DNA from: Paeniglutamicibacter cryotolerans | GTDB taxonomy: Bacteria > Actinomycetota > Actinomycetes > Actinomycetales > Micrococcaceae | Assembly (NCBI RefSeq): GCF_014190875.1 | Contig: NZ_JACHVS010000001.1 | Span: forward strand, 372,001 to 436,000 | Length of the DNA stretch: 64,000 bases | Direction of reading: 5' to 3' | Shown here: positions 16,504 through 26,814 of the stretch, piece after piece | Numbering within the stretch: position 1 is the first letter of the stretch | Layout of the letters: each line of letters begins with the position of its first letter | Made by a program: the position numbers and the translations under genes | The notes under the pieces: generated by a model | Databases searched by the model: none | Seen by the model: the letters and a program-made list of their open reading frames with translations, nothing else | Told to the model about the DNA's origin: nothing

Positions 16504-16716
16504 TCAGCCCGTGGCCGATCCCCCATGCAGTCCCGCCGCACGCAGGTATGCTTCCACCGCGTTTTCGGGGACGCGATAGGACCTCCCGAAGCGCACGGCG
16601 GGCAATTCGCCCGAATGCACCAACCGGTAAACGGTCATCTTCGACACACGCATGACGTCGGCGACCTCCGCCACCGTCATGAATCTCGCATTTGCGAAGT
16701 TCTGCGGCTCTACCAT
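16504..16716 (-). CDS. BldC-like helix-turn-helix DNA-binding protein
   Basis: About 70 residues forming one MerR-type winged helix: RFMTVAEVADVMRVSKMTVYRLVHSGELPAVRFGRSYRVPENAVEAYL. This matches the excisionase/BldC family; in actinobacteria the copy next to bS22 and proC is a conserved small regulator, not a phage excisionase. ATG 16716 has AGGAG 10 bases upstream; an ATG at 16743 would add nine residues. The region between it and DAHP synthase (16717-16893) holds its promoter and no gene. Confidence 0.85.
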   Translation of the reverse strand: MVEPQNFANARFMTVAEVADVMRVSKMTVYRLVHSGELPAVRFGRSYRVPENAVEAYLRAAGLHGGSATG

Positions 16717-16893
16717 CCCCAACACACTCCTGATACGGGCCATAACATAAACGATTGACGTTAATCCCTATGTTGCAACCCAAGGTTCAGTGCAGCAGAT
16801 TGAAGTCGTCTAAGGACCAATCCTAGGGGCCAATGTGACGAAAGTGAAACAAATTAAGCAATTTTCGGGTAAGGGGGTTCCCGCCCGGGGGGC

Positions 16894-18003
16894 CTAACGA
16901 CGGGCTTTGACCGCCGTAGCCAGCTGCTCCAACGCGCGTTCCGTAGCCTCCCAGCCCATGCAGGCATCGGTCACCGACTGGCCGTAGGAAAGTGTTTCCA
17001 ACACCGAGAACCCCGGCTGGACAGACTGGGCCGGATCCAGTTTCTGGGCGCCGGGCATCAGGAAGCTCTCGGCCATGATGCCGGCGATGGTGGTATCGCC
17101 GGCCGCGATCCGGTCGGCAAGTTCCCGAAGGACATCGACCTGTCGCAGGTGTGACTTGCCGGAGTTGGCGTGGCTGGCATCGACTATCACCCGCGGGTTC
17201 AGCTTTGCCTCGGCCATCTGGGCCGAGGCGGATTCCACGGCGACGGCATCGTAATTCGGCCCGTCGGAGCCTCCGCGCAGGATCAGGTGGACGTCCGGAT
17301 TGCCGGCGGTGGCCACCACGGCCGTGCGCCCGTCCTCGTCGATGCCCATGAAGCCCTGGGCAGCCGAAGCGGCTCCACAGGCGTCCACGGCCACGCGGAT
17401 GCCGCCGTCGGTACCGTTCTTGAAACCCACCGGCATCGAGAGTCCCGAGACCAGCTGGCGGTGCGTCTGGCTCTCCGTGGTGCGGGCCCCGATGGCACCC
17501 CACGAGACCAGGTCGGCCAGGTATTGTGCGCTGAGCGGCTCAAGGAATTCAGTGGCCGTCGGCAAGCCCAGCTCGGCGACGGCCAGCAGGAAGCGGCGGG
17601 CGGCCCGCAGCCCGGCATTCATGTCGTGCGAGCCGTCGAGGTGCGGGTCGTTGACCAGCCCCTTCCAGCCGATCGTGGTCCGCGGCTTCTCGAAGTAGCT
17701 GCGCATCACGATCAGCAGCTCGCCCTCGTGGCGGTGGGCGGCCTCGGCAAGGCGGCGGGCGTACTCGAGCCCGGCGACCGTGTCATGGATGGAGCAGGGC
17801 CCGACGATGAGAAGCAGACGGGAGTCCAGCCCGTCGAGCACCGCACGGACGTCCTGGCGGGCCCTGGAGACCAGAAGGCCGGTCTTCTCGGCCGCCGGGA
17901 GGTCCGCCATCAGTTCGGCGGGGCTGGGCAAGGGGCTGAAGGAGATCACGCGCTCGTTGGAGTTGGCCGGTGCCTTGGCGATCAATGCTGCGACGGAATT
18001 CAT
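16894..18003 (-). CDS. aroF: 3-deoxy-7-phosphoheptulonate (DAHP) synthase, type I
   Basis: Catalyses the first shikimate-pathway step, joining phosphoenolpyruvate and erythrose 4-phosphate. The 369-residue protein matches AroF/AroG/AroH-type enzymes: LLIVGPCSIHD, VMRSYFEKPRTTIGWKGLVNDPHLDGS, GARTTESQTHR, FKNGTDG and VIVDASHANSGK contain the conserved metal and substrate residues. ATG 18003 has GAAAGG 7 bases upstream; an ATG at 18027 without one is rejected. Which aromatic amino acid inhibits the enzyme cannot be read. It follows an aromatic-rich leader peptide and hairpins that suggest transcription attenuation. Confidence 0.93.
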   Translation of the reverse strand: MNSVAALIAKAPANSNERVISFSPLPSPAELMADLPAAEKTGLLVSRARQDVRAVLDGLDSRLLLIVGPCSIHDTVAGLEYARRLAEAAHRHEGELLIVMRSYFEKPRTTIGWKGLVNDPHLDGSHDMNAGLRAARRFLLAVAELGLPTATEFLEPLSAQYLADLVSWGAIGARTTESQTHRQLVSGLSMPVGFKNGTDGGIRVAVDACGAASAAQGFMGIDEDGRTAVVATAGNPDVHLILRGGSDGPNYDAVAVESASAQMAEAKLNPRVIVDASHANSGKSHLRQVDVLRELADRIAAGDTTIAGIMAESFLMPGAQKLDPAQSVQPGFSVLETLSYGQSVTDACMGWEATERALEQLATAVKARR

Positions 18004-18092
18004 GGTTGGGCCTTTCGATGCGGCCACGGGGCCGGTTCGGTTGCGGCCCGATCATGAGTCGAGATGCCTTCAGGGCCGCCGTGGATATGGCA

Positions 18093-18196
18093 AAGGGCCG
18101 GGAGCAATAAGCTCCGGCCCTTGTCGGCTCTGAAGGTGGGTATGCGTAATTACTTCGTCGCAGGCCCCTCCAGAGCCGACACAAAATACGCATACC
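18093..18196 (-). promoter_or_regulatory. Attenuator-type leader of the DAHP synthase gene
   Basis: Read on the minus strand: GGTATGCGTA (18196-18187, inside the Trp-Tyr-Ala-Tyr codons of the leader peptide) pairs with TACGCATACC (18148-18139); GTCGGCTCTG (18180-18171) pairs with CAGAGCCGAC (18132-18123). The two pairings interleave and exclude each other. A GC-rich hairpin follows (AAGGGCCGGAGC at 18122-18111 with GCTCCCGGCCCTT at 18105-18093) and ends in a short T run. This is the layout of ribosome-mediated attenuation. Which pairing favours termination is not resolved here. Confidence 0.75.
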
Positions 18197-18209
18197 AACG
18201 ATTAGTCAT
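18150..18209 (-). CDS. Aromatic leader peptide of DAHP synthase gene
   Basis: A 19-residue frame, MTNRWYAYFVSALEGPATK, stops with TAA just before the alternative hairpins. Four of five consecutive residues at 5-9 are aromatic (Trp, Tyr, Tyr, Phe), as expected if translation speed reports aminoacyl-tRNA supply for all three aromatic amino acids. A -10-like TATGCT (18221-18216) sits so that transcription would begin at or next to the A of the ATG, implying a leaderless transcript. An AGGA two bases before the ATG would be too close to work as a ribosome binding site. Confidence 0.8.
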   Translation of the reverse strand: MTNRWYAYFVSALEGPATK

Positions 18210-18325
18210 GTTCCTAGCATACACATTTTCTTCCCCGCCCTGCACCGGCCGTCCCGGACCCCGCTGGGGGCCCGCCGCCCGGAACGGGGGAAACGGGGCG
18301 GCGCACCCGCTGCGCCACGGCATCA

Positions 18326-18349
18326 GGGGCTCCGCCCCGCTTTGCGGGG
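18326..18349 (-). terminator. GC-rich hairpins downstream of gdhA
   Basis: CCCCGC (18335-18340) pairs with GCGGGG (18344-18349), and an overlapping GGGGC/GCCCC hairpin spans 18326-18338. They follow the gdhA stop on the minus strand. No T tract is seen, so termination is uncertain. Confidence 0.45.
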
Positions 18350-18364
18350 TATTCGTCTTCGGAA

Positions 18365-20411
<2,047 letters not shown>

Positions 20412-20458
20412 CCCATAACCCTAGCCGCATCGGGCGGACCCGGCTGGCCTGGGAGTGA

Positions 20459-21661
20459 TCAGTCGAACCAGGGGTCGAGCCCGTAGTACGGGAAGACCTC
20501 CTTGCGGGTAGCCATGATGGTGCGGTCCACCGGGTCGGCCGGGTCGTAGCCCACCTCCCAGGAGCGCCACCACAGCTCGGCACCATCGCCCATCAGCGCG
20601 GGGGCGCTGATCCCGTAGCGCTGCGCCACGTACTCGCGCCAGGGCTCCGGAACGGCGGTGCGCAGCGGCACCGGCGTGCCCGATGCGATGGCCACCAGGT
20701 GGCTCCAGGTTCGCGGGACGACCCCGGTGATGTTGTAGCCGCCGCCACCGGTGGCGATCCAGCGCCCGCCGCAGAGCCGATCGGCCAGGTCCGAGATGTC
20801 AAGGGCGTTCTGACGCTGGGCATCGACGCTCAGGCACAGGTTGCTCAGTTCGTCGTCGACGTGCCCATCGCAGCCGTGCTGGCTGACGATGGCCTCCGGG
20901 GCGAACGCCGTGGCGAGCTGCGGGACCACGGCATGGAAGGCGCGCAGCCAGGCGGCGTCCGGGGTGCGTGCCGGGACGGCGAGGTTCACTGCCGTGCCCA
21001 GCGCGTCGGGGCCGCCGACCTCGTTGGCGTACCCGGTCCCGGGGAAGAGCGACATGCCCGATTCGTGCATGGAGATGGTCATCACGCGCGGTTCGTTCCA
21101 GAAGATGTTTTGGGTACCGTCGCCGTGGTGCGCGTCGACATCGATATACAGCACCCGCTCCACCCCGCCGTCCAGCAGGCGCTGGATGGCCAGGGCGGCA
21201 TCGTTGTAGATGCAGAAGCCGCTGGCCTTGCCGCGGGCTGCGTGGTGCATGCCGCCGCCGAAGTTCACCACATGCAGGGCCTTCTCCGCGACGATGGCAT
21301 CGGCGGCGATCAGCGAGCCGCCCGCAAGACGGGCGCTTGCCTCGTGGATGCCCGCATAGACCGGGTTGTCCTCGGTGCCCAGCCCACGCTTGAGGTTGGA
21401 TGCCGAGGGATCGGCGCTGACGGCGTGCACCGCGGCAATGTAGTCCGGGTCGTGGACCAGTGCCAGTTCGGCGTCGGTGGCCACGGGCGGGGCGACGAGG
21501 GCCAGGTTCTCCCGTGCGAAGAGCCCGAGCTCGGTGCACAGCCGGGCCGTCAGCTCGAGCCGGGCCGGATGCATCGGATGGCTCTCGCTGAAGCGGTACG
21601 CCATCATCGCCTCACTCCAGATGACCTGTGTGGATGGCCGGGGCATCGTATGTTCAAACAT
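20459..21661 (-). CDS. acuC: AcuC-type histone-deacetylase-fold hydrolase
   Basis: A class I HDAC-like Zn2+ amidohydrolase. In Bacillus AcuC deacetylates acetyl-CoA synthetase (general knowledge), and an acs gene occurs later in this window, though far away. Conserved motifs are SESHPMHPARLELT, GGGMHHA, DVDAHHGDGTQ, SMHESGMSLFPGTG and SQHGCDGHVDD. The start is uncertain: ATG 21661 (MFEHTMPRP) gives 400 residues, while ATGs at 21667 and 21646 are also possible and none has a good ribosome binding site. The frame remains open far upstream but overlaps trkH there, so the longer version is rejected. Confidence 0.88.
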   Translation of the reverse strand: MFEHTMPRPSTQVIWSEAMMAYRFSESHPMHPARLELTARLCTELGLFARENLALVAPPVATDAELALVHDPDYIAAVHAVSADPSASNLKRGLGTEDNPVYAGIHEASARLAGGSLIAADAIVAEKALHVVNFGGGMHHAARGKASGFCIYNDAALAIQRLLDGGVERVLYIDVDAHHGDGTQNIFWNEPRVMTISMHESGMSLFPGTGYANEVGGPDALGTAVNLAVPARTPDAAWLRAFHAVVPQLATAFAPEAIVSQHGCDGHVDDELSNLCLSVDAQRQNALDISDLADRLCGGRWIATGGGGYNITGVVPRTWSHLVAIASGTPVPLRTAVPEPWREYVAQRYGISAPALMGDGAELWWRSWEVGYDPADPVDRTIMATRKEVFPYYGLDPWFD

Positions 21662-21823
21662 CACCATCAGGCTACTGGAAACCCCCGGCCAATGTGTGCA
21701 AGGGCACTCCGGGCGGGGCGGGGAGGGCAATTCGGAGCCCGCGGGCCGATGGGATGGTTTACTTTGAGTTGTCGCGGGGATGTCCCGCGTGCCCGAGCAC
21801 CGCCATGGAGTCGAAACACCGCT

Positions 21824-23242
21824 ATGGGGAACAGTCCCGATTTTGAGGCCGCAGTACGACGCGGTTCCCTGCGCCGTACCGTGGTGCGGGGACGCGCGAA
21901 GCTGGACGAGTTCGCCACCTCCTCCCCCGCCCGGCTGGCGCTTTTCACCTTCGTCCTGGTCATCACCGTCTTCACCTCGCTGCTGTCGCTGCCGGTGGCC
22001 TCGCGCGACGGAACGCCCACCCCGTTCCACGACGCCCTGTTCACCGCGGTCTCGGCGGTCTGCGTGACCGGCCTGACGGTGGTCTCCACCGCCACGCACT
22101 GGTCCTTCTTCGGCCAGCTGGTGATGATCATCGGCGTGTTCGTCGGCGGCTTGGGCATCCTGACCTTGGCCTCGGTGCTCTCGCTGGCCGTCAGCAAGCG
22201 CCTGGGCGTGCGCGGGAAGCTGATGGCGCAGAACTCCATGAACACCTCGGCCACCAGCGCGCTGGGCGAGGTCGGCTCGCTGCTGCGCATCGTCATCACC
22301 ACCTCGGTGGCCATCGAGGTGGCGCTGATGCTGATGCTCACACCGCGCTTCCTGGTCCTGGGCGAGTCTTTCCCCACGGCCCTGTGGCACGGGATCTTCT
22401 ACTCGATCTCCTCCTTCAACAACGCCGGCTTCACCCCGCATTCCGACGGCCTGGTGCCCTACGAGACCGACCTGTGGATCCTGGTTCCGCTGATGCTCGG
22501 CGTGGCGCTGGGATCGCTGGGCTTCCCGGTGCTGATGATCCTGATTGCGCACCGCTTCAACACCAGGCGCTGGCCCCTGCACACCAAGCTGACGCTGCTG
22601 GTCACCGGGATCCTGCTGAGCGCCGGCACCCTGTTCTGGGGCGCGTTGGAATGGAACAACCCCGAGACCATCGGGGAGATGGACGTGGGAGACAAGGTCA
22701 TCCACGCGGCGTTCGCCTCGGTGATGACCCGTTCCGGCGGATTCAACCTGGTCGACCAGATCGACATGCATCCGGCCACCATGCTGCTGTCCGACGCGCT
22801 GATGTTCGCCGGCGGCGGCTCCGCCTCGACGGCCGGCGGCATCAAGGTCACCACCATCGCCGTGATGTTCCTGGCGATCTTTGCCGAGGCCCGCGGCGAC
22901 ACCGACGTGCGCGCGTTCGGCCGGCGCATCCCCGAAGGCACGATGCGCGTGGCGATCTCCGTGATCGTGCTCGGTGCGACGCTCGTCTCGGTCGCCACCG
23001 GCACCCTGCTGGTGCTCTCCGGCACCACGCTGGACCGGGCGCTTTTCGAATCCATCTCCGCGTTCGCTACGGTGGGATTGAGCACCAACCTGAGCGCCGA
23101 GCTGCCGCCAGCGGGCAAGTATGTGCTCTCCGCGCTCATGTTCGCCGGCCGCATCGGCACCATCACCCTGGCCGCGGCCTTGACGCTGCGCCAGCGCAAC
23201 CAGCTGTACCACTACCCGGAAGAGAGGCCGATCATTGGCTGA
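21824..23242 (+). CDS. Potassium uptake channel subunit TrkH/KtrB
   Basis: A membrane potassium translocation subunit of about 472 residues with four pore repeats. The selectivity-filter segments are visible: SAVCVTGLTVVST, SSFNNAGFTPHS, TRSGGFNLVD and SAFATVGLSTNLS, each with the key glycine. The length and order fit the Ktr/Trk superfamily. ATG 21824 is the likeliest start, with only weak binding-site sequence before it. The stop overlaps the next gene, which encodes the regulatory subunit. Confidence 0.9.
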   Translation: MGNSPDFEAAVRRGSLRRTVVRGRAKLDEFATSSPARLALFTFVLVITVFTSLLSLPVASRDGTPTPFHDALFTAVSAVCVTGLTVVSTATHWSFFGQLVMIIGVFVGGLGILTLASVLSLAVSKRLGVRGKLMAQNSMNTSATSALGEVGSLLRIVITTSVAIEVALMLMLTPRFLVLGESFPTALWHGIFYSISSFNNAGFTPHSDGLVPYETDLWILVPLMLGVALGSLGFPVLMILIAHRFNTRRWPLHTKLTLLVTGILLSAGTLFWGALEWNNPETIGEMDVGDKVIHAAFASVMTRSGGFNLVDQIDMHPATMLLSDALMFAGGGSASTAGGIKVTTIAVMFLAIFAEARGDTDVRAFGRRIPEGTMRVAISVIVLGATLVSVATGTLLVLSGTTLDRALFESISAFATVGLSTNLSAELPPAGKYVLSALMFAGRIGTITLAAALTLRQRNQLYHYPEERPIIG

Positions 23243-23906
23243 TAAGAAGTCCGAGCACAACGCACCGGTGCTGGTGATCGGCCTGGGCCGTTTCGGCGCC
23301 GCCGTGGCAGAGCAGCTGGTGAAGCAGGGCCGCGAGGTCCTGGCCATCGAACGCAATGCGGACCTGGTCCAGAAGTGGGCCGCGTCGCTGACCCACGTGG
23401 TCGAGGCCGATGCCACCAACATCGACGCGCTGCGCCAACTCGGCGCGCAGGAGTTCTCCTCAGCCGTGGTCGGCGTGGGCACCTCGATCGAGTCCTCCGT
23501 GCTGATCACGGTGAACCTGGTGGACCTGGGCATCGAGCACCTCTGGGTGAAGGCGATCACGCCCTCGCACGGCAAGATCCTGACCCGGATCGGGGCGAAC
23601 CACGTCATCTATCCGGAGGCCGATGCCGGCGTGCGTGCGGCGCACCTGGTGGGCGGGCGGATGCTGGACTTCATCGAGTTCGATGACGGGTTCGCCATCG
23701 TGAAGATGTACCCGCCGAAGGAAACCCAGGGGTTCACGCTGGCCGAGTCGCAGGTGCGCTCCAAATACGGGGTGACGATCGTGGGGGTGAAGTCCCCCGG
23801 CGAGGACTTCACCTACGCCCAACCGCACACCAAGGTCACCCGGCGCGACGTGCTGATCGTCTCCGGTCATGTGGACCTGCTCGAGCGCTTCGCGTCCCGA
23901 CCCTGA
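23235..23906 (+). CDS. Potassium uptake regulatory subunit TrkA/KtrA
   Basis: The cytoplasmic RCK regulator of the preceding channel. The 223-residue protein has an N-terminal Rossmann fold that binds nucleotide (VLVIGLGRFGAAVAEQLVKQG, then acidic ERN at the end of strand 2 and VEADATN) and a C-terminal TrkA_C domain (about 135-215). It begins with TTG 23235, has AGAGAGG 7 bases upstream, and overlaps the end of trkH by 8 bases, so translation is probably coupled. Confidence 0.92.
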   Translation: MADKKSEHNAPVLVIGLGRFGAAVAEQLVKQGREVLAIERNADLVQKWAASLTHVVEADATNIDALRQLGAQEFSSAVVGVGTSIESSVLITVNLVDLGIEHLWVKAITPSHGKILTRIGANHVIYPEADAGVRAAHLVGGRMLDFIEFDDGFAIVKMYPPKETQGFTLAESQVRSKYGVTIVGVKSPGEDFTYAQPHTKVTRRDVLIVSGHVDLLERFASRP

Positions 23907-23963
23907 CCGATCCGGGCCTGACCGATCCGGTTGGGGCCTCCGGGCCTCGGCTGGATCGGTCAG
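23903..23963. terminator. Terminator region with duplicated hairpin arm
   Basis: CTGACCGATCC occurs twice in tandem (23903-23913, covering the trkA stop codon, and 23918-23928). Both copies can pair with GGATCGGTCAG at 23953-23963. It lies between convergent trkA and proC. Confidence 0.7.
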
Positions 23964-23975
23964 CCCGCCAGCCAG

Positions 23976-24842
23976 TCAGCCAGCCAGTTCGGTGCTGATC
24001 TGCGCCGCGCGGTCCGCTGCGGCGCGCGCGCCACGGGCGATGATCCCGGGGATGCCGCCGGCCTCGAACTCGGCGATGGCCCGCTCGGTGGTGCCGTTGG
24101 GGCTGGTGACGGACCGGCGCATGGCCACCGGGTCGGCGCCCGGTGCGGCGAGCATCTTGCCGGCACCGGCCACGGTGGCCCGGGCCAGGTCCATGGAAAG
24201 CTCCGGGGCCAAGCCCAGCTCGACGCCGGCGGCGGCCATGGCGTCGACCAGGTAGAAAACGTAGGCGGGGCCTGAGCCGGAGACGGCGGAGACGGCATCG
24301 AGCTGGGCTTCGGGAACCACATGCACCAGCCCGGAGCCGGCGAACAGCGCCACGACCTCGGCCAGTGCCGCATCGGTGACGTGGTCTCCGGCGCTGAGGC
24401 CTACGGCACCCATGCCGACCATCAGCGGGGTGTTCGGCATGGTGCGGATGACCGGCTGACCGGGGTTCAAGCAGGCGGAGATCGCCTCGATGGTCACGGC
24501 CGCGGCCACCGAGACCACCACGGTGTCCGGCCTCAACGAGCCGGCAATTTCCCGGCACAGCGCTTGGACGCCGATGGGCTTCACACCGAGGAAGACCACG
24601 TCGGCGCCGGCTGCAGCGCGCCGGTTGGCATCAGGCTCCTGCTCGCCCACGAACACCGTGATGCCCGTTTCATCGCGCAATGCGGCTGCCTTGGCATTGG
24701 TGCGCAGTGTGGCGGTGACGGCGCCCGGGGCATGCCCGGCGGCCAGGATCCCGCGCAGGATGGCCCCATTCATCGAGCCGGCCCCCAGGAAGGCCAGCTG
24801 CCGGTCGGCGGACAGCATAAGCGGATTCGAAGCTGAAGTCAT
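23976..24842 (-). CDS. proC: Pyrroline-5-carboxylate reductase
   Basis: Reduces pyrroline-5-carboxylate to proline with NAD(P)H. The 288-residue protein has the N-terminal Rossmann motif AFLGAGSMNGAILRGIL, the LGVKP segment, VIRTMPNTP and the substrate-binding DAVSAVSGSGPAYVFYLVDAM. ATG 24842 is chosen because GGAAG lies 10 bases upstream; an ATG at 24851 is too close to it. It neighbours the TIM-barrel and Ppx-like genes on the same strand, an arrangement also seen in mycobacteria. Confidence 0.93.
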   Translation of the reverse strand: MTSASNPLMLSADRQLAFLGAGSMNGAILRGILAAGHAPGAVTATLRTNAKAAALRDETGITVFVGEQEPDANRRAAAGADVVFLGVKPIGVQALCREIAGSLRPDTVVVSVAAAVTIEAISACLNPGQPVIRTMPNTPLMVGMGAVGLSAGDHVTDAALAEVVALFAGSGLVHVVPEAQLDAVSAVSGSGPAYVFYLVDAMAAAGVELGLAPELSMDLARATVAGAGKMLAAPGADPVAMRRSVTSPNGTTERAIAEFEAGGIPGIIARGARAAADRAAQISTELAG

Positions 24843-24922
24843 GGCGCCCATTCTTCCACGTTCCGGCCTTCCGCGGAGCAGGCATTCCATCGTGCCGGTT
24901 CACGCCCGGCACCGCATGCCGC

Positions 24923-25747
24923 TCAGATCGCGTAGGCGGTGGAGTCGTCCCGGTTCACGGGGTCCCGGTGAAGGTGCCGGCGGGCGAAGTCCAGCGTCTC
25001 GGCCAGCCATTCCTCCCGCTCGCCCGCGCCCTTGGCTTTGCGGGTGGACACCTCGACGGCGACGGCCCCGTCCCAGTCGGTGTCGCGCAGGAACTGCAGG
25101 CCCTCGGCGACCGGCTGGGTGCCGCGGCCCGGGACCAGGTGCTCGTCCTTGCCGTTGTCGGCGCCGTCGCACAGGTGCACGTGGCGCAGCCGGGTACCGA
25201 GTTCCCGGAATGCCGCTGCCGAATCCATGTCGGCAATGGCGGAGTGTGAGAAGTCCCAGGTCACATGCTCATAGGGTTCCGGGATCGGGTTCCAATGCGG
25301 CAGGTACATCTTTGCCTCGCGACCGCGGGCCCGCCACGGATACATGTTCTCCACGCAGATCTGCACGCCGTAGTCGTCCATGATCCGCTCGATGCCCTGG
25401 GCAAAGGCCGTGGCGTAGGTGCCCTGCCAGCGGAACGGCGGGTGCGCCACCACCGTGGTGCAGCCGACCTCCGCCGCCATCGCGGCCGACATCTCAATCT
25501 TGTTCCACGCGCTGCCCCACACCTGCTGGGTGAGCAGCAGCGTCGGGGCGTGGATGGCCATGATCGGCTGGGAGTAGCGCTCGGCGAGGTCCATCAGCTG
25601 GTTCGGATCCTGCGAGATCTGGTTGCCGGTGACCAGCACCTCGACCCCGTCGTAGCCCAGATCGTGGGCGACGGAGAAGGCATCATGGACGTTCAACGGG
25701 TAGACCGATGCGCTGGAGAGCGCGACCTGGATCGATGACCCGCTCAT
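24923..25747 (-). CDS. Sugar phosphate isomerase/epimerase-like TIM-barrel protein
   Basis: A 274-residue AP-endonuclease-family-2 TIM barrel. Metal-binding positions are suggested by MAIHAPTLLL, VVAHPPF, CVENMYPW, WDFSHSAIADMD and HVHLCDGADNGKDEHLVPGRG. These are isomerases or epimerases of unassigned substrate; the copy between proC and a Ppx-like gene is a conserved actinobacterial gene with no known reaction. It ends with a short region rich in Arg and Asp. It is cytoplasmic and has no signal peptide. Confidence 0.87.
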   Translation of the reverse strand: MSGSSIQVALSSASVYPLNVHDAFSVAHDLGYDGVEVLVTGNQISQDPNQLMDLAERYSQPIMAIHAPTLLLTQQVWGSAWNKIEMSAAMAAEVGCTTVVAHPPFRWQGTYATAFAQGIERIMDDYGVQICVENMYPWRARGREAKMYLPHWNPIPEPYEHVTWDFSHSAIADMDSAAAFRELGTRLRHVHLCDGADNGKDEHLVPGRGTQPVAEGLQFLRDTDWDGAVAVEVSTRKAKGAGEREEWLAETLDFARRHLHRDPVNRDDSTAYAI

Positions 25748-25783
25748 GAAATTACCTGACCCACGATGACGCCCTGCTTTCGG

Positions 25784-26800
25784 TTACCGGAGTGGAACGC
25801 CGGGGACCACGAGTCCCTGGCCCAATTCCACCTGTCCTACACCCACGCTACTACTCAGGGGCTGGGGGGAGTCAAAGAGCAGGTGGTCGAATCGGCGCAG
25901 CATCAGGCCCTCACGCAGCGCCCAGGGGCAGATCCGCAGCGTCTTGACCTTCAGCGCCTTCATCGCCTCCAGTGCCACGATGGCACCGGCCAGCAGCTGC
26001 GGGGCCCGCACGGCCGACACGCCGGGCAGTTCGGCCCGTTCTTCCCAACTCATCGCCGTGAGCCGGTTGGTCCAGACCTCGAGTGAATCGCGGCGCAACA
26101 ACCGCTTAACATATGGGCCCTCGGCGCTCGGGGCAGCGCCGGTGACCCGGGCCAGGGACCTGAACGTCTTGGAGGTGGCCGTGGCAAGCGTGGGCTTGCC
26201 GAAGGCGAGCATCTCAGCCGTGGGCTCGGCGAGCACCTCGCGCACGTGGTTCCGCAACGCCTTGACCGCCTTGGGCGAGGGCGGATCCCCCGCGAGCATG
26301 TCGCGGGTCAGCCGGCCGGCACCCAGCGGCACCGAGTGCGCGGCCGTCGGGAACTCGTCCATGCCCAGGGCGAGTTCGAAGGACCCGCCACCCATGTCCA
26401 GGTTCAGAATGGTTTCCGAGCCCCAGCCGAACCAGCGCCGCACCGCGTAGTAGGTCATCCCGGCCTCCTGCTCGCCGGAGAGCTCGGTGAGCCGGACCCC
26501 GGTCTCGGCAACCACGCGTTCGAGCACTTCCTCGCCGTTGGAGGACTCCCTGATCGCGGAGGTGCAGAAGGCCAGCAGGTCCTCGGCCTGGTGATTGACG
26601 GCAAAGCGCGCCGCCTCGTGCACGAAGTCGAGCAGTTCCTCCTGCCCGGCGGCGTTGATCGCCCCGGTCTCATCGAGGAAGGAGACCAGCGACAGCGGCC
26701 GCTTGTGCGAGGCGAACGGCACCGGCCGGGCGCCGGGATACGCGTCGACCAACAACAAATGCACCGTGTTGGAACCGATATCCAGAACGCCCAGCCGCAT
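25784..26800 (-). CDS. Ppx/GppA family phosphatase
   Basis: A 338-residue member of the ASKHA-fold exopolyphosphatase/guanosine-pentaphosphatase family. Phosphate loops are [14 protein letters not shown] (residues 6-19) and [13 protein letters not shown] (about 132-144). It is a short form lacking the C-terminal HD domain of E. coli Ppx, like actinobacterial Ppx1 proteins. The substrate may be short polyphosphate or pppGpp, which sequence cannot settle. It lies 14 bp downstream of topA on the same strand and could be cotranscribed. Confidence 0.9.
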   Translation of the reverse strand: MRLGVLDIGSNTVHLLLVDAYPGARPVPFASHKRPLSLVSFLDETGAINAAGQEELLDFVHEAARFAVNHQAEDLLAFCTSAIRESSNGEEVLERVVAETGVRLTELSGEQEAGMTYYAVRRWFGWGSETILNLDMGGGSFELALGMDEFPTAAHSVPLGAGRLTRDMLAGDPPSPKAVKALRNHVREVLAEPTAEMLAFGKPTLATATSKTFRSLARVTGAAPSAEGPYVKRLLRRDSLEVWTNRLTAMSWEERAELPGVSAVRAPQLLAGAIVALEAMKALKVKTLRICPWALREGLMLRRFDHLLFDSPQPLSSSVGVGQVELGQGLVVPGVPLR

Positions 26801-26814
26801 GAGGTTCCCCGGTC

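Noticed and set aside
16504..16743. Excisionase annotation implying a prophage or integrative element
   Set aside because: The small HTH protein lies in its usual chromosomal context with bS22, and no integrase, attachment repeats or phage genes are present.
20459..23608. A 1049-codon open frame on the minus strand
   Set aside because: Only its last 400 codons encode the AcuC-type protein. The earlier part is antisense to trkH and trkA, which have clear family motifs on the plus strand.
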